Positions 22,737-34,807 are shown, numbered from the stretch's first letter. The stretch is 64,000 bases of DNA from Tubulanus polymorphus (GCF_964204645.1 NC_134031.1:19835307-19899306); one strand, 5' to 3'. Made by a program: numbers and translations. Notes: generated by a model not told the origin, from the sequence alone.

Positions 22737-23914
22737 TTTCACTGGTCACAGGGTGTAGTTAGTAATAATGGGTAAATTAATAAGGTAATGCCAGTCAGTG
22801 GCAGTGTGCGTCAGTCAGAACAACGAAGGCTTCTTAAACTAACTATGAATCTGAAAAAGACATTGCAGTTACATCAAAAAAATATGTACCGGGTATTCTA
22901 ATCGACAAAAAGCAAGCATTTCATCGGGCCTATTTTCTTATTTTTGAAAATCGAAAGAACTACAAATCAAAAGTTAGTATAAAGACGTTTTATTTCGATA
23001 TTTAGTACGACCACTTTAACTAAAAAAGCCTCTTATTTGACGCAGTTTGGTCGTCTTATTAGAATCTTAAATACTTGTCAAACTAGAAAATGCCTAATTG
23101 TAACGAGCTAAGGCAATTATTGGGCAATATTCAGTTCACGAATCATAGAATCCGGTTTTAAAGGCAAGATATTCGCAAATAGTAGCTCTTACTTTGGAGA
23201 TTAGACGCCATATTACATGTACAGGCACATGTCACCATACATGTGCATGTATATCCTACAGGTACATGTACTGCGCATAGAAATGTAAAATCATTAGACG
23301 ACATGACGAATGTTATGTACACCGACATTCTCTTTGATGTAGCTTTATTAATATACTTACATCATATTCAATAATTCCATCTTAATATCAAAAATTTTAA
23401 TTCAAATGATAAAACATCGGAATATCGATATTTCTGGGGTATAATGGGAATTCACCCAAATACGTTTCGTGTATATTAGTTTTCCATAGTATTTTCGCTA
23501 CTGCTGCAACTTCTGTCTCATCTATCTCGACATCATCAGGACCAACCACCCGCAGTTCGTACACCAGTATCGTATCGCTATTTATCTTCTGAATAACTAA
23601 TCAATCTGTCATATAGCCTGTAAACAGCAGTATTTGTATTCTAATTTGTAGAGAGAAAGAAAAAGAAAAGTAACCGATCCGGCAACTTGAAACCCTCTCT
23701 CAATAATCCTAATCGTCTCACTCGGTCTCACTCACTGTGCTGCGCCTGGGTGCCCGCAGACCTTGGGCTTGGCTGCATTCAGACACTTCTTTCAACGAAC
23801 TCTATCCATTATTTCCGATATAAGGGATAACTGTGATGTAAGATCATCTGAGTCTGAGTAAGAACGCTATATTTCATGTAGATATTAAAACGGTATCAAA
23901 TATCAATTTCTAAG
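22737..23914. other. Divergent promoter region between SPAG7 and the LIM gene
   Basis: Contains both 5' UTRs and promoters by position. A cluster of ACATGT-type palindromes lies at about 23215-23275. No TATA box is evident. Confidence 0.5.
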
Positions 23915-26900
23915 ATGGCTGCAAGGCAGTATGTTGTGTCTGCTGGACCTTATGCTGATAACCAGCAACACGTGAAGCCTCACAACGTTCACCAACATGA
24001 GGTTGGGGGAGTCAGAGGATATAGTCATTACGGGACGGTTCAACCTCCTCAACAACCGAGATCACCGAATTTAAAATTCAACGAACGTTACCCAGCGGCC
24101 GACTGCGTCGCGACAGCTCTACCGTATCGCCCCGGTTCACCGCGGGGTCATTCGCATTTATACCCGCAACGAGCTCCGTTAGAAATGTTACACACGCGTT
24201 ACGAATCGGGCGGCGGCCCCTCGCCCAACAGCCCGCCGGTGAGCGGGTTCCATCATCAGCGCCCAATCAGCCCATCGTCGCCCGGCTCGCGACAAATACC
24301 GGTTCAGCATTTAGATATGTCTCCGCGATCACCAGCAGGGGGAGCTGCGGTCGGGCGATCAGCGATGTCGTCAGATTCTCCGAAGATGACGCCAGTGAAA
24401 GTGATCGGATCATCGGAACATCAACAGATTTATAACTCAGCATCTCCAGTGAGTATATCATAAAAAAACGGTGCAGGCTCGTAGGTCCCTACAACTCCTA
24501 GATCGGTTTAAAACTCATCTTGAAAATGCTTTTAAATGTGCTTGAACCTCCTTTAATTCGAGCAAAATGCCCAAAACTCCTTCATTAGGCAATTTGAGAT
24601 ACACAGTGAACTACACCTAAATCATTTGAGTTGGAACCAAGACTCATTTTGCCCAATTAGGTGGTTACCGAATTTGAAAAAGAGTTTAGTTAGTGTATTA
24701 TTGAAATATACTTACCAAATCTCTGAATTAACCGTTTACTGAGATGAACGGTGCCGATTTAGTCTGCAGTAATTGGGATATGAAGTGATTCTGTCGTTTC
24801 CTCGATAATTGAAATTTTTAAGCTCCTTATATCCAGGAATGACAGATCTGTTTGGACCCTGAACGATAAAATAGAAAATCCCAAAACCCGAGTGAATTTC
24901 ATTCAAATTAAATTTCAGGTCGATTACGGAAAACCGCAAGTACCACGTCACGAAGAACAACCATCTAGTCCGAGACCGTACAGTCCGAAACCGGCAAGTA
25001 GCGTTCTAATCCGCGGAGTCCGAGCTCCGACTCATCCGCCTGCTATCCGAACACCCGGTATAACCACGGCGACCGTATCGGGACCAGTAATCACTCCTCA
25101 GCCGGCGACGCTTACCAAAATGGTTCTTTCGCAAAACATGACTGCGATGAAACGTCCCGGGGACCTCGCGATCATCAATCAAAAACCAAAATCCCCGACT
25201 GTGAAAGAGGCTGAAGTCGATGCTTTGACCGATTTACTGATTCGTAACATGGAAGCTTCATCGGACCCGAATTATTTCGGTAAGATCAAATGTGGGAGTC
25301 GAGGATTCCGCTTGTGGAAAGTGAGGAACAACCAGGTGTCACTAGTGTGCTTTCGCGGTATTATGCCAGATTTCTTAATCTCGATTCAGTCGAAATCGAT
25401 CCATGATTTCTCAATTTTTTTTATTGATTTGCTGTACAAATATTAATTTGAGATTGAGAAGTCGCGTAATTAACGAGTAAAAAATTGAAAATGAATTGTG
25501 ATTGTATGTTGTAGGTGTTTGTAGTAGATGTGGTGAAGCAATAGTCGATGAGGATTCAGGTTGTACAGCTCTCGATCAAATGTATCATGTTCCCTGTTTT
25601 GCCTGTACGCATTGTGGTAAGTTGACCGTTTAACCTCATCGCTGTCAGAACAATCAAACTCGCTTAAATTGCCGTAGTTCGGACGATAGATATGTTAGGG
25701 CGATTATCAAAATGATGACTTGTATACATAGAGTTAGTAATTTGAAATGGAAATACAAATTTATTTAGACTCGAAAATAGTGATGACTTAAACGATGTGA
25801 TGACTTATCCGATGACAATTTAAGTAAATTTTACTGTAACTTTACTTCTGCTATCGCACCTCATTTCCTCCTTTGAGACGTTTTCATTTGTCATTTCAGA
25901 GAAAAATTTGAAAGGTTGTCCTTTCTTTGCCGTCGAAGGAAAACCTTTTTGCGAAGATTGTTATTTAGTAAGTGAAGAAATCTCTAATCATCAGGATCAA
26001 AATAACTGTTTAATGACTAGATAGAAATCCAACACTAAACATGAATATTGAATTAGATTATTATAATGGAGTCTGAAAAGTTTCCTTGATCTTGTAGTTT
26101 ATTGGGGGTAATGCACACCATAAATCAGCAGATTTAATGCATAGGAAACTAGGGGGTTACTCACTGGTGACTTTTCATCTTGTTCATTCTTAGTGTATTT
26201 TTATGTTATCATTACAACGCAGTGTTTTATCATCGGTCGTCGTTAATGGCTGAAATCGACGTTCTTATTTCAGGCAACATTAGAGAAATGTTCGGTTTGT
26301 TCGAAAGCGATAACCGATCGTATCCTAAGAGCTACAGGTAAACCGTACCACCCTCAGTGTTTCACGTGTGTCGTCTGCGCGAAAAGTTTAGACGGGATTC
26401 CGTTTACAGTCGACGCCACAAATCAAATTCATTGTATCGAGGATTTTCACAGGTAAACAAACATTCAGATTGAAAATGGGGACTCCGTGCAGAACCAGCT
26501 ATTGCGTAGCAATATTAGGAAAACTCGGGTCAAAATATAGTTCATTTTCAATAAACTTACATCAAAATTTTGATGAAACATTAACCCTAAGAAAATCATG
26601 TCTCTTTAACATAGCTACAGTCAAACTGAAAGTCCTCATTCATTTTCGATAAGATTTTAAACTTCAGTACTGATTGCTAGATAGTTGTTTTAGTTGTCCG
26701 AAATTTATTCACTTTTTCACTCGCGTTTCAGGAAATTTGCGCCTCGATGTCACAGTTGTCATCAGCCGATAATGCCTGAAGCGAACAAAGATGAGACCGT
26801 TCGAATTGTCGCGATGGATCGGAGTTTTCATATACAATGTTACAAATGTGAGGTAAGCACCATGAATCATCAGTTTATCCGTCTGCTGCCATCCTCTGCT

Positions 26901-27447
26901 GACTTTTCCCGCCCCATCAGACAATCTGGTGTTTGTACCCTGCACCCTCTCAGACAGTTACAGCCTGTACTCTGCACCCTCCGCAAACGGTCTACTGCCT
27001 GTACCCTGCACCCCCCCCTCAGACAATTGACAAACTATTGCCTTACAAGACTTCACCCGGTCTCAATCCATGGATGCACTTTAAAACATATTATCAGCAT
27101 GCGTTGAACATCAGGGGCCAGTTGCTCAAAAGTTGGCTGAAGATAACTGGTGGATAAATACCATAGTAACAATGCAATTCCAATTGTCACTATGTCAACT
27201 ATCCACTGGTTAGCTCTAACCAACTTTTGAGCAACTGCAGCCCCAGATTGTCCTGTCTTCACCGGTGATTGTCTGAGCGGGCGGATGATATATTGTGTCA
27301 ATCCTAACAACTATATTTTCTCTCTATTGCTAGGATTGTGGTATACTGTTGTCATCAGAGGTTGAAGGACAGGGCTGTTATCCACTCGATGATCATATTT
27401 TATGTAAAAGTTGTAATGCAGAACGTATTCAAGCTATTTGTCAGTAG
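23915..27447 (+). CDS. LPP/TRIP6: Zyxin/LPP/TRIP6-family LIM protein (seven coding exons)
   Basis: Exons 23915-24448, 24919-25279, 25515-25616, 25900-25967, 26274-26452, 26732-26852 and 27334-27447 join to give 492 residues. The first two exons encode a Pro/Ser-rich disordered region with many SP sites ([16 protein letters not shown]). Near residue 280 comes the helical [13 protein letters not shown], then the end motif NYFG, as in LPP and TRIP6. Three C-terminal LIM domains follow: one from VCSRCGEAI, one from [10 protein letters not shown], and one from [10 protein letters not shown] to [10 protein letters not shown]. All have Cys/His zinc ligands in place. LPP/TRIP6 proteins act at focal adhesions and cell junctions and shuttle to the nucleus. 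The third LIM domain ([13 protein letters not shown]) is closest to TRIP6/LPP. AATAAA is at 27754-27759. Confidence 0.93.
26933..27025. repeat. Imperfect tandem repeat in LIM gene intron
   Basis: Three to four copies of a unit with TGTACCCTGCACCCTC followed by CAGACAGT or a related word. Confidence 0.75.
27114..27244. mobile_element. MITE, GGGGCCAGTTGC family, in LIM gene intron
   Basis: A 131-bp element. GGGGCCAGTTGCTCAAAAG at the left is inverted at the right as CTTTTGAGCAACTGCAGCCCC apart from small differences. It has no coding capacity. The terminal GGGGCCAGTTGC word is shared with the element at 57411-57558. Confidence 0.8.
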
Positions 27448-27759
27448 GAGAACTACTGAAAATACTTGTATAATCTGCTTCTAAATGTTGTTTCTAATAT
27501 CTATTTATTTATTTATAAAACTTTATATTCGAACCTTTGTCTCATGCTGTGTATGGTTTACGTATTATGTCCCTAAATCTAGTTTTGCTAAGTTCTCAAA
27601 CCTGCCTCTTGTTTACACAACCTCTATTTTTAAACCTAACAGTATCTAATCTAAGCTAGGTTACTTTTCTTGCCTGTACCGACGAACCTACATACCTGTT
27701 GTGCCCGGAGGATGTAAAATCGTTGTAATTTTGCTGCCTTCTTGGCTTCATATAATAAA

Positions 27760-28469
27760 GTGTATTCAGTTTGTGAAACCCCAGTTTATTGTCAAATAGC
27801 TTATATTGTATGCAAGTAATGATAACGAGTCGAAGTAGAACAATTAATCGAATATTTTACGTTTTATCACTTCTGTGTTTGTAAAATTTGCCATTTTAGG
27901 ACAAACCTCATTGGTGCTATATTCGCGTGTTTTTAACGATAAATTAGTTTTTATACATGTAACTAGTTTACAGTACGTTGATATCACGTAAGGCTATAGC
28001 TTAATGTCCACGTTCTTTCAACAGCTCAGAAATTGTGTCGATTGTTTAACTCGATTCCGTTTTGCGATGTATCCAAATTTGTATGGGAAATGTGATGATG
28101 CAATCTTAGTCGCTCAATAATGTCTGCTTTGAAAATGATTATAATAATATATACATGTTGTCATATTAATTTAACTCTTTTCTTAATCAGTTAATTATCG
28201 TAGATGCAGTTACATCATTCTTAGTACGTAGAGTGACGTGACAACCTCTGCCTTCCCATTGAGGTTGCTCTTTGACATGGCTGTTCTAACCAAGAAATGC
28301 CTTTTCTATTCTTCTGGATTTTCAATTTTTTGGCTCTAGTCGGTATGCTCTTACTCCTCTGAAAACCTCATGATCAAAGTGTTTTTAGACAAAAATTAAA
28401 CATCTCTTCAAAAACGTTAATATGATTTAGAGACCAAACTAAACTCGTCGAATATCGATATGTACACAA
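27760..28469. other. Intergenic stretch between convergent LIM gene and POLE3
   Basis: AT-rich and without recognised features. The two genes converge here, and their polyadenylation signals at 27754 (+) and 28470-28475 (-) bound it. Confidence 0.6.
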
Positions 28470-28539
28470 TTTATTTTACAAAATATCTACAAATTTTTAA
28501 ATGCAAAATTCACTGACAGCGGAGACAGATTAACCGGTA

Positions 28540-29572
28540 TCAGTCCTCTTCATTATCATCATCATCGTCGTCATCATCATCTTCCTCGGCAGCAGCGGCT
28601 GTTTCATCCTCCTGTTCCTCAGTTTCCATCTCATCGTGACCTCCGTTCTCCTCCGTAGCAGCCTCTTCCTCCTCTTCTTGCACGGCTTTCTTCTTCTTTT
28701 CAGCCGTTGCTACTTTCTTCGATTTCTGTTCATTCTTAAATGCTACAAAGAGCACAAGGGGTTAAATAGGTTAACCTATCACTCCTCATGTCTCCTGCAT
28801 CCGCCCTGCCTATTACTCGTCAAGCCGCCTGAATACACCCCAGAAAAATATACGAATCTTAATTTACCTTCTAAACTAGATTTTAATGGATCGATGAATT
28901 TTTCGAATTCCATATCTTTCATAGCAGTGAGAACATCTTGAGCGCTGATCGTTTTGCGTTTGCCTTTCATCGCGTGGTTGTTGGCGCTGCAATGGATTAC
29001 AAATAATCAATAGTTCAATTTAAATTCATCAAAACAGCTAGAATTCTTAGAATCCAGGAATCGAAAATTCCCTAATGTTTCCCAGACTTTAGGCCAAAAT
29101 GATTAAATTATAAGATATCCTCAATGGGGACCGAGGGGTCCCTTGTGCCACTCGACACCAGCAAAAAGCGAATGACAAAAAAAACTAAATTGCTTGACTT
29201 TTCAGGAAAAGAATCCCCTGAACTGTAAGAATCCTGAAAACTTTCTGGTGAAATGGTGGATCAAATGTCGGACTGGTGGTTAAAGCTAACATACCATGAA
29301 GTAGCGTAGAGAACGAACACACTGGCTGCTTTAGACATCGCTAATCTGGCATCTTTAGATACATTCACACCATCAGGCAACTGAAAACAGTAATATTACA
29401 AGACACAGTTCAAAGCTCGTCTCTGGTTTAAGATTTAATCTTACTGAGTCCGTGGTGGGCGACAAAAATCCTTTTTAATTTTGTTCTAATCTTTCATTCA
29501 ACTTACAGCTTCTTTGATTATTCTCGTCACTACTGTGTTTGGCAGATTCAGATCTTCAGGTTTTTCAGCCAT
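28540..29572 (-). CDS. POLE3: DNA polymerase epsilon subunit 3 (CHRAC17-like histone-fold protein), four exons
   Basis: Exons 29507-29572, 29295-29380, 28868-28986 and 28540-28742 join in phase to give 157 residues. Human POLE3 has 147. Residues 5-95 form a histone fold: [20 protein letters not shown], then [20 protein letters not shown] and [19 protein letters not shown]. The C-terminus is a long acidic tail with nine consecutive Asp. POLE3 pairs with POLE4 in DNA polymerase epsilon and with CHRAC15 in the CHRAC chromatin remodelling complex, and acts as an H3-H4 chaperone in the nucleus. The polyadenylation signal is at 28470-28475. The gene is divergent from ALG14. Confidence 0.96.
29098..29245. 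repeat. Interspersed repeat copy in POLE3 intron
   Basis: Shares words such as TAAGATATCCTCA, TTGTGCCACTC and CCTGAACTGTAAGAA (or close variants) with 54428-54598. The copies differ by small indels. Class unknown. Confidence 0.65.
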
Positions 29573-29834
29573 GGTTTAAACTAGAAGAGAGCAAAGTTTA
29601 CCAAATTGACTTTATTGAGCTGCTGAATCAATGAACATGATGAAATGAAAAATGAAGCAAGTCAAACTAAACAAGACCAGACAACAAAAAGAAATATAGA
29701 TACGTACACAACGAAAGGGTGCTTACTGGGATTCAATTTGTAATACAAATGTTTGACGATCGCGATTGAAATAGGAGATTTATTTCGTTAATTACCTCAA
29801 AAATTTTGCCAGGTTCCCGGGGCGAATTTCCCAA

Positions 29835-29842
29835 TGACGTCA
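29835..29842. promoter_or_regulatory. CRE palindrome TGACGTCA in the POLE3/ALG14 intergenic region
   Basis: A perfect cAMP-response-element consensus set in the wider palindrome CAATGACGTCATTG. It lies about midway in the 574 bases between the two divergent start codons. CREB/ATF sites are common in bidirectional housekeeping promoters. That it works here is an inference. Confidence 0.55.
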
Positions 29843-30146
29843 TTGCGGGATTCCCTACGCGAGGGAGCAAATCCAAATTTTCTTTATTCTCACGCAATAA
29901 ATCTGAATTTGAATTTTCCTCAATTTCAAGGTCGTTGCCCATATGGTTTTTGTTTATTCAGGTTTTCATTTTTTTCTGATTATTTCATTAATACAAAGCT
30001 TAAATATCGCAAGTAGTTGACTTCGAATCGATGTACAAGTATTCTATAAACTCCCTGTGAATTTTCGTCACATCTTTAACATCTGTCATTTTTAAATTTC
30101 AGCCTGGAACAAATAAGAAATTGAACTGGAATTCAAAATCTAAAAA

Positions 30147-30812
30147 ATGGGGATAACTTTCTTATGGTGTCTTGTTATTCTGCTAGTTGTGGGATGTCTA
30201 CTGTCTCTACGCGTAATCTACGTCATCAGAAAAATCCGTTCGTTTCGAACAATGAAATCATCGAGAATTCGTGAACAATCGTCGACGGCGACGATGAAAA
30301 CGATGATAATCGCCGGATCGGGCGGACACTCGACGGAGATACTGCGTCTGCTCAGCGGGATCGACACGACTCGTTATAAACCGCGAGTTTACGTCGTCGC
30401 GAACACCGATAGAATGAGCGACGGGAAAATTACGAATTTCGAAAAAAACGGCGAACATTTCGAAATAGTTCGAATTCCGCGCAGTCGCGAGGTTAAACAA
30501 TCTTGGTCGACGACCGTTTGGAGCACGTTGGTCGCGTGTTTATATTGTCTGCCGTTGACATTTTATAAATCTCCGGATTTGATTTTGTGTAACGGACCGG
30601 GTACGTGTATACCCCTGTGTCTCGCTGGTTTTCTGCTAACCGTGCTAGGCGTTAAAAAAGTCGCTATCGTTTTCGTCGAAAGCATTTGTCGCGTCGAAAC
30701 TTTGTCGCTTTCCGGTAAAATTCTTCATTATTTCGCCGATGAATTAATCGTCCAGTGGCCTCAATTACAGTTACGATACCCGCAAACTCGATATATCGGA
30801 AAAATTGTTTGA
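30147..30812 (+). CDS. ALG14: UDP-GlcNAc transferase subunit ALG14
   Basis: A 221-residue protein in one coding exon (human 216). One N-terminal membrane helix (residues 3-25) anchors it in the endoplasmic reticulum. ALG14 recruits the catalytic subunit ALG13 to the cytosolic face of the ER, and together they add the second GlcNAc to the dolichol-linked N-glycan precursor. Family motifs are IIAGSGGHSTEILRLL near residues 52-67, YVVANTDRMS, NGPGTCIPLC, and the C-terminal FVESICRVETLSLSGK followed by YFADELIVQWPQL. An acceptor (AAATTTCAG) 45 bases upstream of the ATG suggests a 5' UTR intron. AATAAA is at 30848-30853. Confidence 0.96.
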   Translation: MGITFLWCLVILLVVGCLLSLRVIYVIRKIRSFRTMKSSRIREQSSTATMKTMIIAGSGGHSTEILRLLSGIDTTRYKPRVYVVANTDRMSDGKITNFEKNGEHFEIVRIPRSREVKQSWSTTVWSTLVACLYCLPLTFYKSPDLILCNGPGTCIPLCLAGFLLTVLGVKKVAIVFVESICRVETLSLSGKILHYFADELIVQWPQLQLRYPQTRYIGKIV

Positions 30813-30949
30813 TTCTCGTTTAATATGTATGTATTGATATGTGGAAAAATAAAAGAATACATTCTAAGTGCTTTATATTTTTATAGTTTCGAAACCTAGG
30901 ACATCTCGGTAATCCTATTCAGCTTTGTGATAACTCGGACTTGGAATAT

Positions 30950-30999
30950 AAACAGTTTATTGATACGAAAGTTTTCGGTATCATATCCCCTCTTCAGGT
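30950..30999 (-). repeat. Copy of an interspersed CCTGAAGA...CGAAA repeat
   Basis: The minus strand reads CCTGAAGAGGGGATATGATA, then CCGAAAAC and CAATAAAC. It has the same layout as the elements at 51862-52018 and 63276-63483. Confidence 0.5.
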
Positions 31000-31356
31000 G
31001 AAATACACATGAATCAAATGGACACCAGTAAAGAAACAGTAGACAACGTGAATCAACTGAATACAACTTCTGATTTATATGCACTAAGGGTCATATTTTT
31101 GAATGAGTGCATGATGATAAACTTGATTAAACTCTTGACTGTTGTGTAAGAAGCATATTGGAATGAGGTGTATATTTTCTCTATTCATGTCTACACTAAA
31201 TGCATAAAATAATCATAAATCCTTTTCAAACTGAAACCTGAATAAAGATTTCTATGCGCGAAGCTCATTATTTCAGAATATCATTACTACATCTACATTC
31301 AGCCTATAGAAAGCGTACTAAGATTTACTCTATAGAAAATAAATGAGACCAAATTG

Positions 31357-32361
31357 ATGGGTTTAATGTTAGACAATAATCAATCTGAAACAGCGCACGA
31401 GTGTTTCAGTCGACGTTACTGGGAGAATGCTGAAAACCGATTCCATATTACTGCTATCGGTGGTACAGTTGTATGTGCGAGTGGTTTAGTCTTCAATTGT
31501 TTGAGTTTCATTATTTTGAGACGCATGTATTCGAGTGTGGTCACTACATACTATTTGCTCAGCATTCTAGCTGTCGTCGATTCCCTCTTTCTCGTCCTCA
31601 GTTTTTGTTTTACAAGCCTTTCAGATTTCATATGGATTTGGAAATTGGGCTTCACTAATTACCACCACCTGGGCAGTTCTTTTCTCGGCTCCTATTCTAA
31701 ATATCACGTGACGATATTCCACATGTTTGTTAAGATGTATCGAAACTGGCTGATAGCTATGATCAGTATTGAGCGCTGGTTGCAACTGTCATTCCCGCTG
31801 AAATCCAGAGCTTTCATTACTCAAAAAAGATGTACGTTCGCTGTTGTGGGACTGTTTTGTTTCTGTTTTATGACACACGTCTATCGTTGGCGTTTCAATA
31901 TCCTCAAGCCTGTATATAATGATTGTCCGTTATTTGATCGCATGATGTTTGTCCAGGACGTCCACCCGGATGGACAATTGGCTGGTCGCTTTGGAAATAT
32001 CATACCCGTCATAGCGATGCCGCTCGTGATTCTCTCAATTACTAATATCGGATTGGTCAGAATCATAATCAGAGCCACATCGCGACGTAAGAAGATTTCC
32101 AATTCGTCTTCAGTCGGAAGTGGTGACATACAAGCTACAATGTTAGCCTTGTCCTCAGTTATCGTTTATCTTGTTTGCGAAAGTCCAACGATGGTTGAAC
32201 GAATTCTAACTCTTTTAGGCGTCCGGGGGCTCGTGTTTTTGAGATCTACACAACACTTTCTATCGCAAGTTGACTCTTGTGTAAATTTTTTTCTGTACTG
32301 TGTATCTAGTGTAAAGTTTCGCCATCTTGTCCGCAATTTAATTTGCAAACAATGTCGCTAA
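31357..32361 (+). CDS. Class A GPCR, peptide-receptor-like orphan
   Basis: A 334-residue, single-exon seven-transmembrane receptor starting MGLMLDNNQS. A second in-frame ATG lies three codons on. N48 (FNCLS) in TM1, D75 (LAVVDS) in TM2 and ERW at 139-141 (end of TM3) mark it as rhodopsin-like with a changed DRY motif. Cys in the second extracellular loop (YNDCPLFD) can pair with an outer TM3 cysteine, though none is obvious at the usual TM3 position. TM6 carries YLVCESP, and TM7 has VNFFLYCVSS in place of NPxxY. AATAAA is at 32374-32379. A fragment of this gene is duplicated at 35078-35300. Confidence 0.85.
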   Translation: MGLMLDNNQSETAHECFSRRYWENAENRFHITAIGGTVVCASGLVFNCLSFIILRRMYSSVVTTYYLLSILAVVDSLFLVLSFCFTSLSDFIWIWKLGFTNYHHLGSSFLGSYSKYHVTIFHMFVKMYRNWLIAMISIERWLQLSFPLKSRAFITQKRCTFAVVGLFCFCFMTHVYRWRFNILKPVYNDCPLFDRMMFVQDVHPDGQLAGRFGNIIPVIAMPLVILSITNIGLVRIIIRATSRRKKISNSSSVGSGDIQATMLALSSVIVYLVCESPTMVERILTLLGVRGLVFLRSTQHFLSQVDSCVNFFLYCVSSVKFRHLVRNLICKQCR

Positions 32362-32661
32362 ACAGTCCTTAAAAATAAAACTTTGTCTTGTAATTCTGTA
32401 GTCAATAAGATACAGTAAAATTTGGAGGGATGACGGTCTTATTTGGACATTATTTACTGTGTCTACTCAACCGTAAACTCTGGTATGAAATAATGATGGT
32501 TCATTCTGAGTAAGTTCTATAAGGAGATCTAATAAAGCTGCCGTTTAGGGCTGAAAATCAAGAGGACCCCGTGTAACATCGATAAGTCCAAAGGAAGTAG
32601 CACATTAGCAGAAAGCCCCGAACTACTGGCAGTTACCTGGCATTTTTTTATTAATGCATGT

Positions 32662-32747
32662 CTTCGGGAATTCATTATTGCAAACTACTAGCTCAAGGAA
32701 ACATTTTCGGACTTAGTTCTACGTTACCAATACTGTAATTCCCGAAG
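32662..32747. mobile_element. Small inverted-repeat element
   Basis: CTTCGGGAATTCATTATTG at the left is inverted at the right as CAATACTGTAATTCCCGAAG with two differences. No coding sequence. Confidence 0.55.
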
Positions 32748-33567
32748 ATGACTATCATGGCCAGATCAAGTGTCTTATCAAAGGTAGTTTTCCATTATGC
32801 AATTCATATTACATATTGCATTCGTTGTTGGAAAGAAAATAAAGACGGGATTCGAACCAAAATATTCAATATTCCTACTGTGGAGGTTAGTAATGATAAT
32901 TCCGTGCCTATAATATAACTATAACTTACTGTTTTCATCAAATTCAATGCTTTATTTGAAAATTATCTGCATGAAATGAAGATTTTTTTCTCTCGAAAGT
33001 GGAGAATTAATATGATAATTGGTAAAGTGGAAGTCTAGAGTTAAGCTAATATGCCTAGGAAGGAATAGCGATGATTTAAAGCTAGGATTCCATGCATTGC
33101 CATGGAATCTGATAATATTTCAGATTAAACAAACGAGTTGTCAAGTTAAATTGTTTCTTTGTTTGGTAGACATTATTGAGGAATTATCCTACAGTTGACA
33201 GTATCATTTTCGAGACGAATAACGAAACACTACTTGCTGACGTATGCAATGTAAAAAACTCATTAATTTCTGGATTCAGGCTGCATGACATACGCAGAAA
33301 TTGATAATAAAATCAGAACATTGCTTATTGAATTACCTATGTATACTTTACGGAATTTTGTACTGTGCAATGGTCTATTGTGTCGCAAATGAATCCCGAA
33401 TAGCATGTGTTATTGATGTAAATTACGATTAAAGTGAAATAATGTTTTCTGTTCATTCATATTTCTGTCGTCACCCGGAAATTATCGCACAGCATGATGA
33501 TGAACGATCAATCTCAAGTATTCACTGTTTGGAAGATCTTTGTGGTTGAGGATGTCAAACGCGAGGC
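32748..33567. other. Non-coding stretch between GPCR genes
   Basis: No gene seen. GGGATTCGAACC near 32850 looks like a tRNA T-arm word on the minus strand, but no tRNA fold is present. Confidence 0.5.
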
Positions 33568-34527
33568 ATGACAAACACAACCGAGCAGAGGGAGGTCGAT
33601 ATCTTTGCGAAGACCTTTATCGAATTCGTAACTTTAGAAATTTTACCGTTGAAAGTTGCTGAGTGGCCATCGTTGCGGATGTTTATGATTATCACAATAC
33701 CATTGATATTTTTTCAAGGTGTCATCGGAAACTTGGCTACATTGTTAACGATGACTAGTAAACGATTCCGTCGGATGTCATATGCAAACTACCTTGCTGC
33801 ACTTGCCGTTACAGATTTTGGCTCATCGTGGATGTATTTTCTACCATTTCCAAATTACGTATACGGATATGTGCTCGTGCGGGTAACAGGGTACTGGTGC
33901 GGGTTGTACGGATTTATCATACACATCTTAAATGTATCAAGTTCCGCTCTTGTAGTAGTTGTTGCGGTCGAGAGACTCGTGGTTGTCGCGTCACCGCTCA
34001 TGGCACGAATAATATGTACGGCAAAATCAAGCCGCTATGTCATATTTTTCATTATCAGTTCGGCCGCAGTTCTCTTCTCTTATCATCTTAAACTTGCGGA
34101 GTATTCTGAAAAGTTGGATTGTTTCATGAACTCCAGTCAACATTGTTTCAATTTCATATTCTCAGTCACAGTCAAATATTTCGTACCAGCCGTACTCATA
34201 GCAATGATCAATGTCATTATAATTTTTTTCGTCCGTCGAAGTAAAGATTTTTGCTCCTGTGAACAGAAATCAAAACAGTCGATACGGATAACAGTAATGC
34301 TTATAACTATGACGGCGGTGTTCGTGATGACCACATTTCCACCTGCTCTAGCAAGCGTCATGACGGTAGCTATGCGAGAGAAGCCAGCATTTATCGATCT
34401 AATGAATTATTTCACGATGACATTACAATCAATAAATTATTCGCTTAATTTCTATATATATTTACTAGCGGGTAAGGATGTGCGAAAATTCGTTTTGTCA
34501 CGGGCGGGATGCTGCGCAGAGACTTGA
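33568..34527 (+). CDS. Class A GPCR-like seven-transmembrane receptor
   Basis: A 319-residue, single-exon receptor starting MTNTTEQREV, with an N-glycosylation site at the start. N55 (IGNLA) in TM1, D83 (LAVTDF) in TM2, C111 at the start of TM3, and VERL at 134-137 in place of DRY. KLDCFMNSSQHC supplies loop-2 cysteines. TM6 is weak in the usual CWxP motif (VMTTFPPALAS), and TM7 has NYSLNFYIYLL. The tail is short, ending in two adjacent cysteines that could be palmitoylated. It is only distantly similar to its neighbour at 31357. The ligand is unknown. Confidence 0.83.
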   Translation: MTNTTEQREVDIFAKTFIEFVTLEILPLKVAEWPSLRMFMIITIPLIFFQGVIGNLATLLTMTSKRFRRMSYANYLAALAVTDFGSSWMYFLPFPNYVYGYVLVRVTGYWCGLYGFIIHILNVSSSALVVVVAVERLVVVASPLMARIICTAKSSRYVIFFIISSAAVLFSYHLKLAEYSEKLDCFMNSSQHCFNFIFSVTVKYFVPAVLIAMINVIIIFFVRRSKDFCSCEQKSKQSIRITVMLITMTAVFVMTTFPPALASVMTVAMREKPAFIDLMNYFTMTLQSINYSLNFYIYLLAGKDVRKFVLSRAGCCAET

Positions 34528-34807
34528 TTTTCGTATATAAATACACATTATGATTGTATCACCGGTTATTAGTGGTCAAAATAACCGTTCACCTTGTCCT
34601 GGAAGTGGTTCATCCACAGACGTCACATCGGCCACTTTAAGATTCTAGGTGAAGTAAGACGGAAATGTTTTATGGATATTTCAGTACCGGTGTTCACTAT
34701 TTATCTTAATCTGATGTTAGTCACCATTTGGTTTAAAAAGTATTGATTTAAATACTTTCTTTTTGCTGTCGGGCCATGATTTTTTCACGGAGCGGTGGTT
34801 GACTTTC

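Noticed and set aside
28636-28941. Plus-strand open frame opposite POLE3
   Set aside because: Mirror of the acidic-tail codons and an intron. POLE3 on the minus strand explains the sequence.
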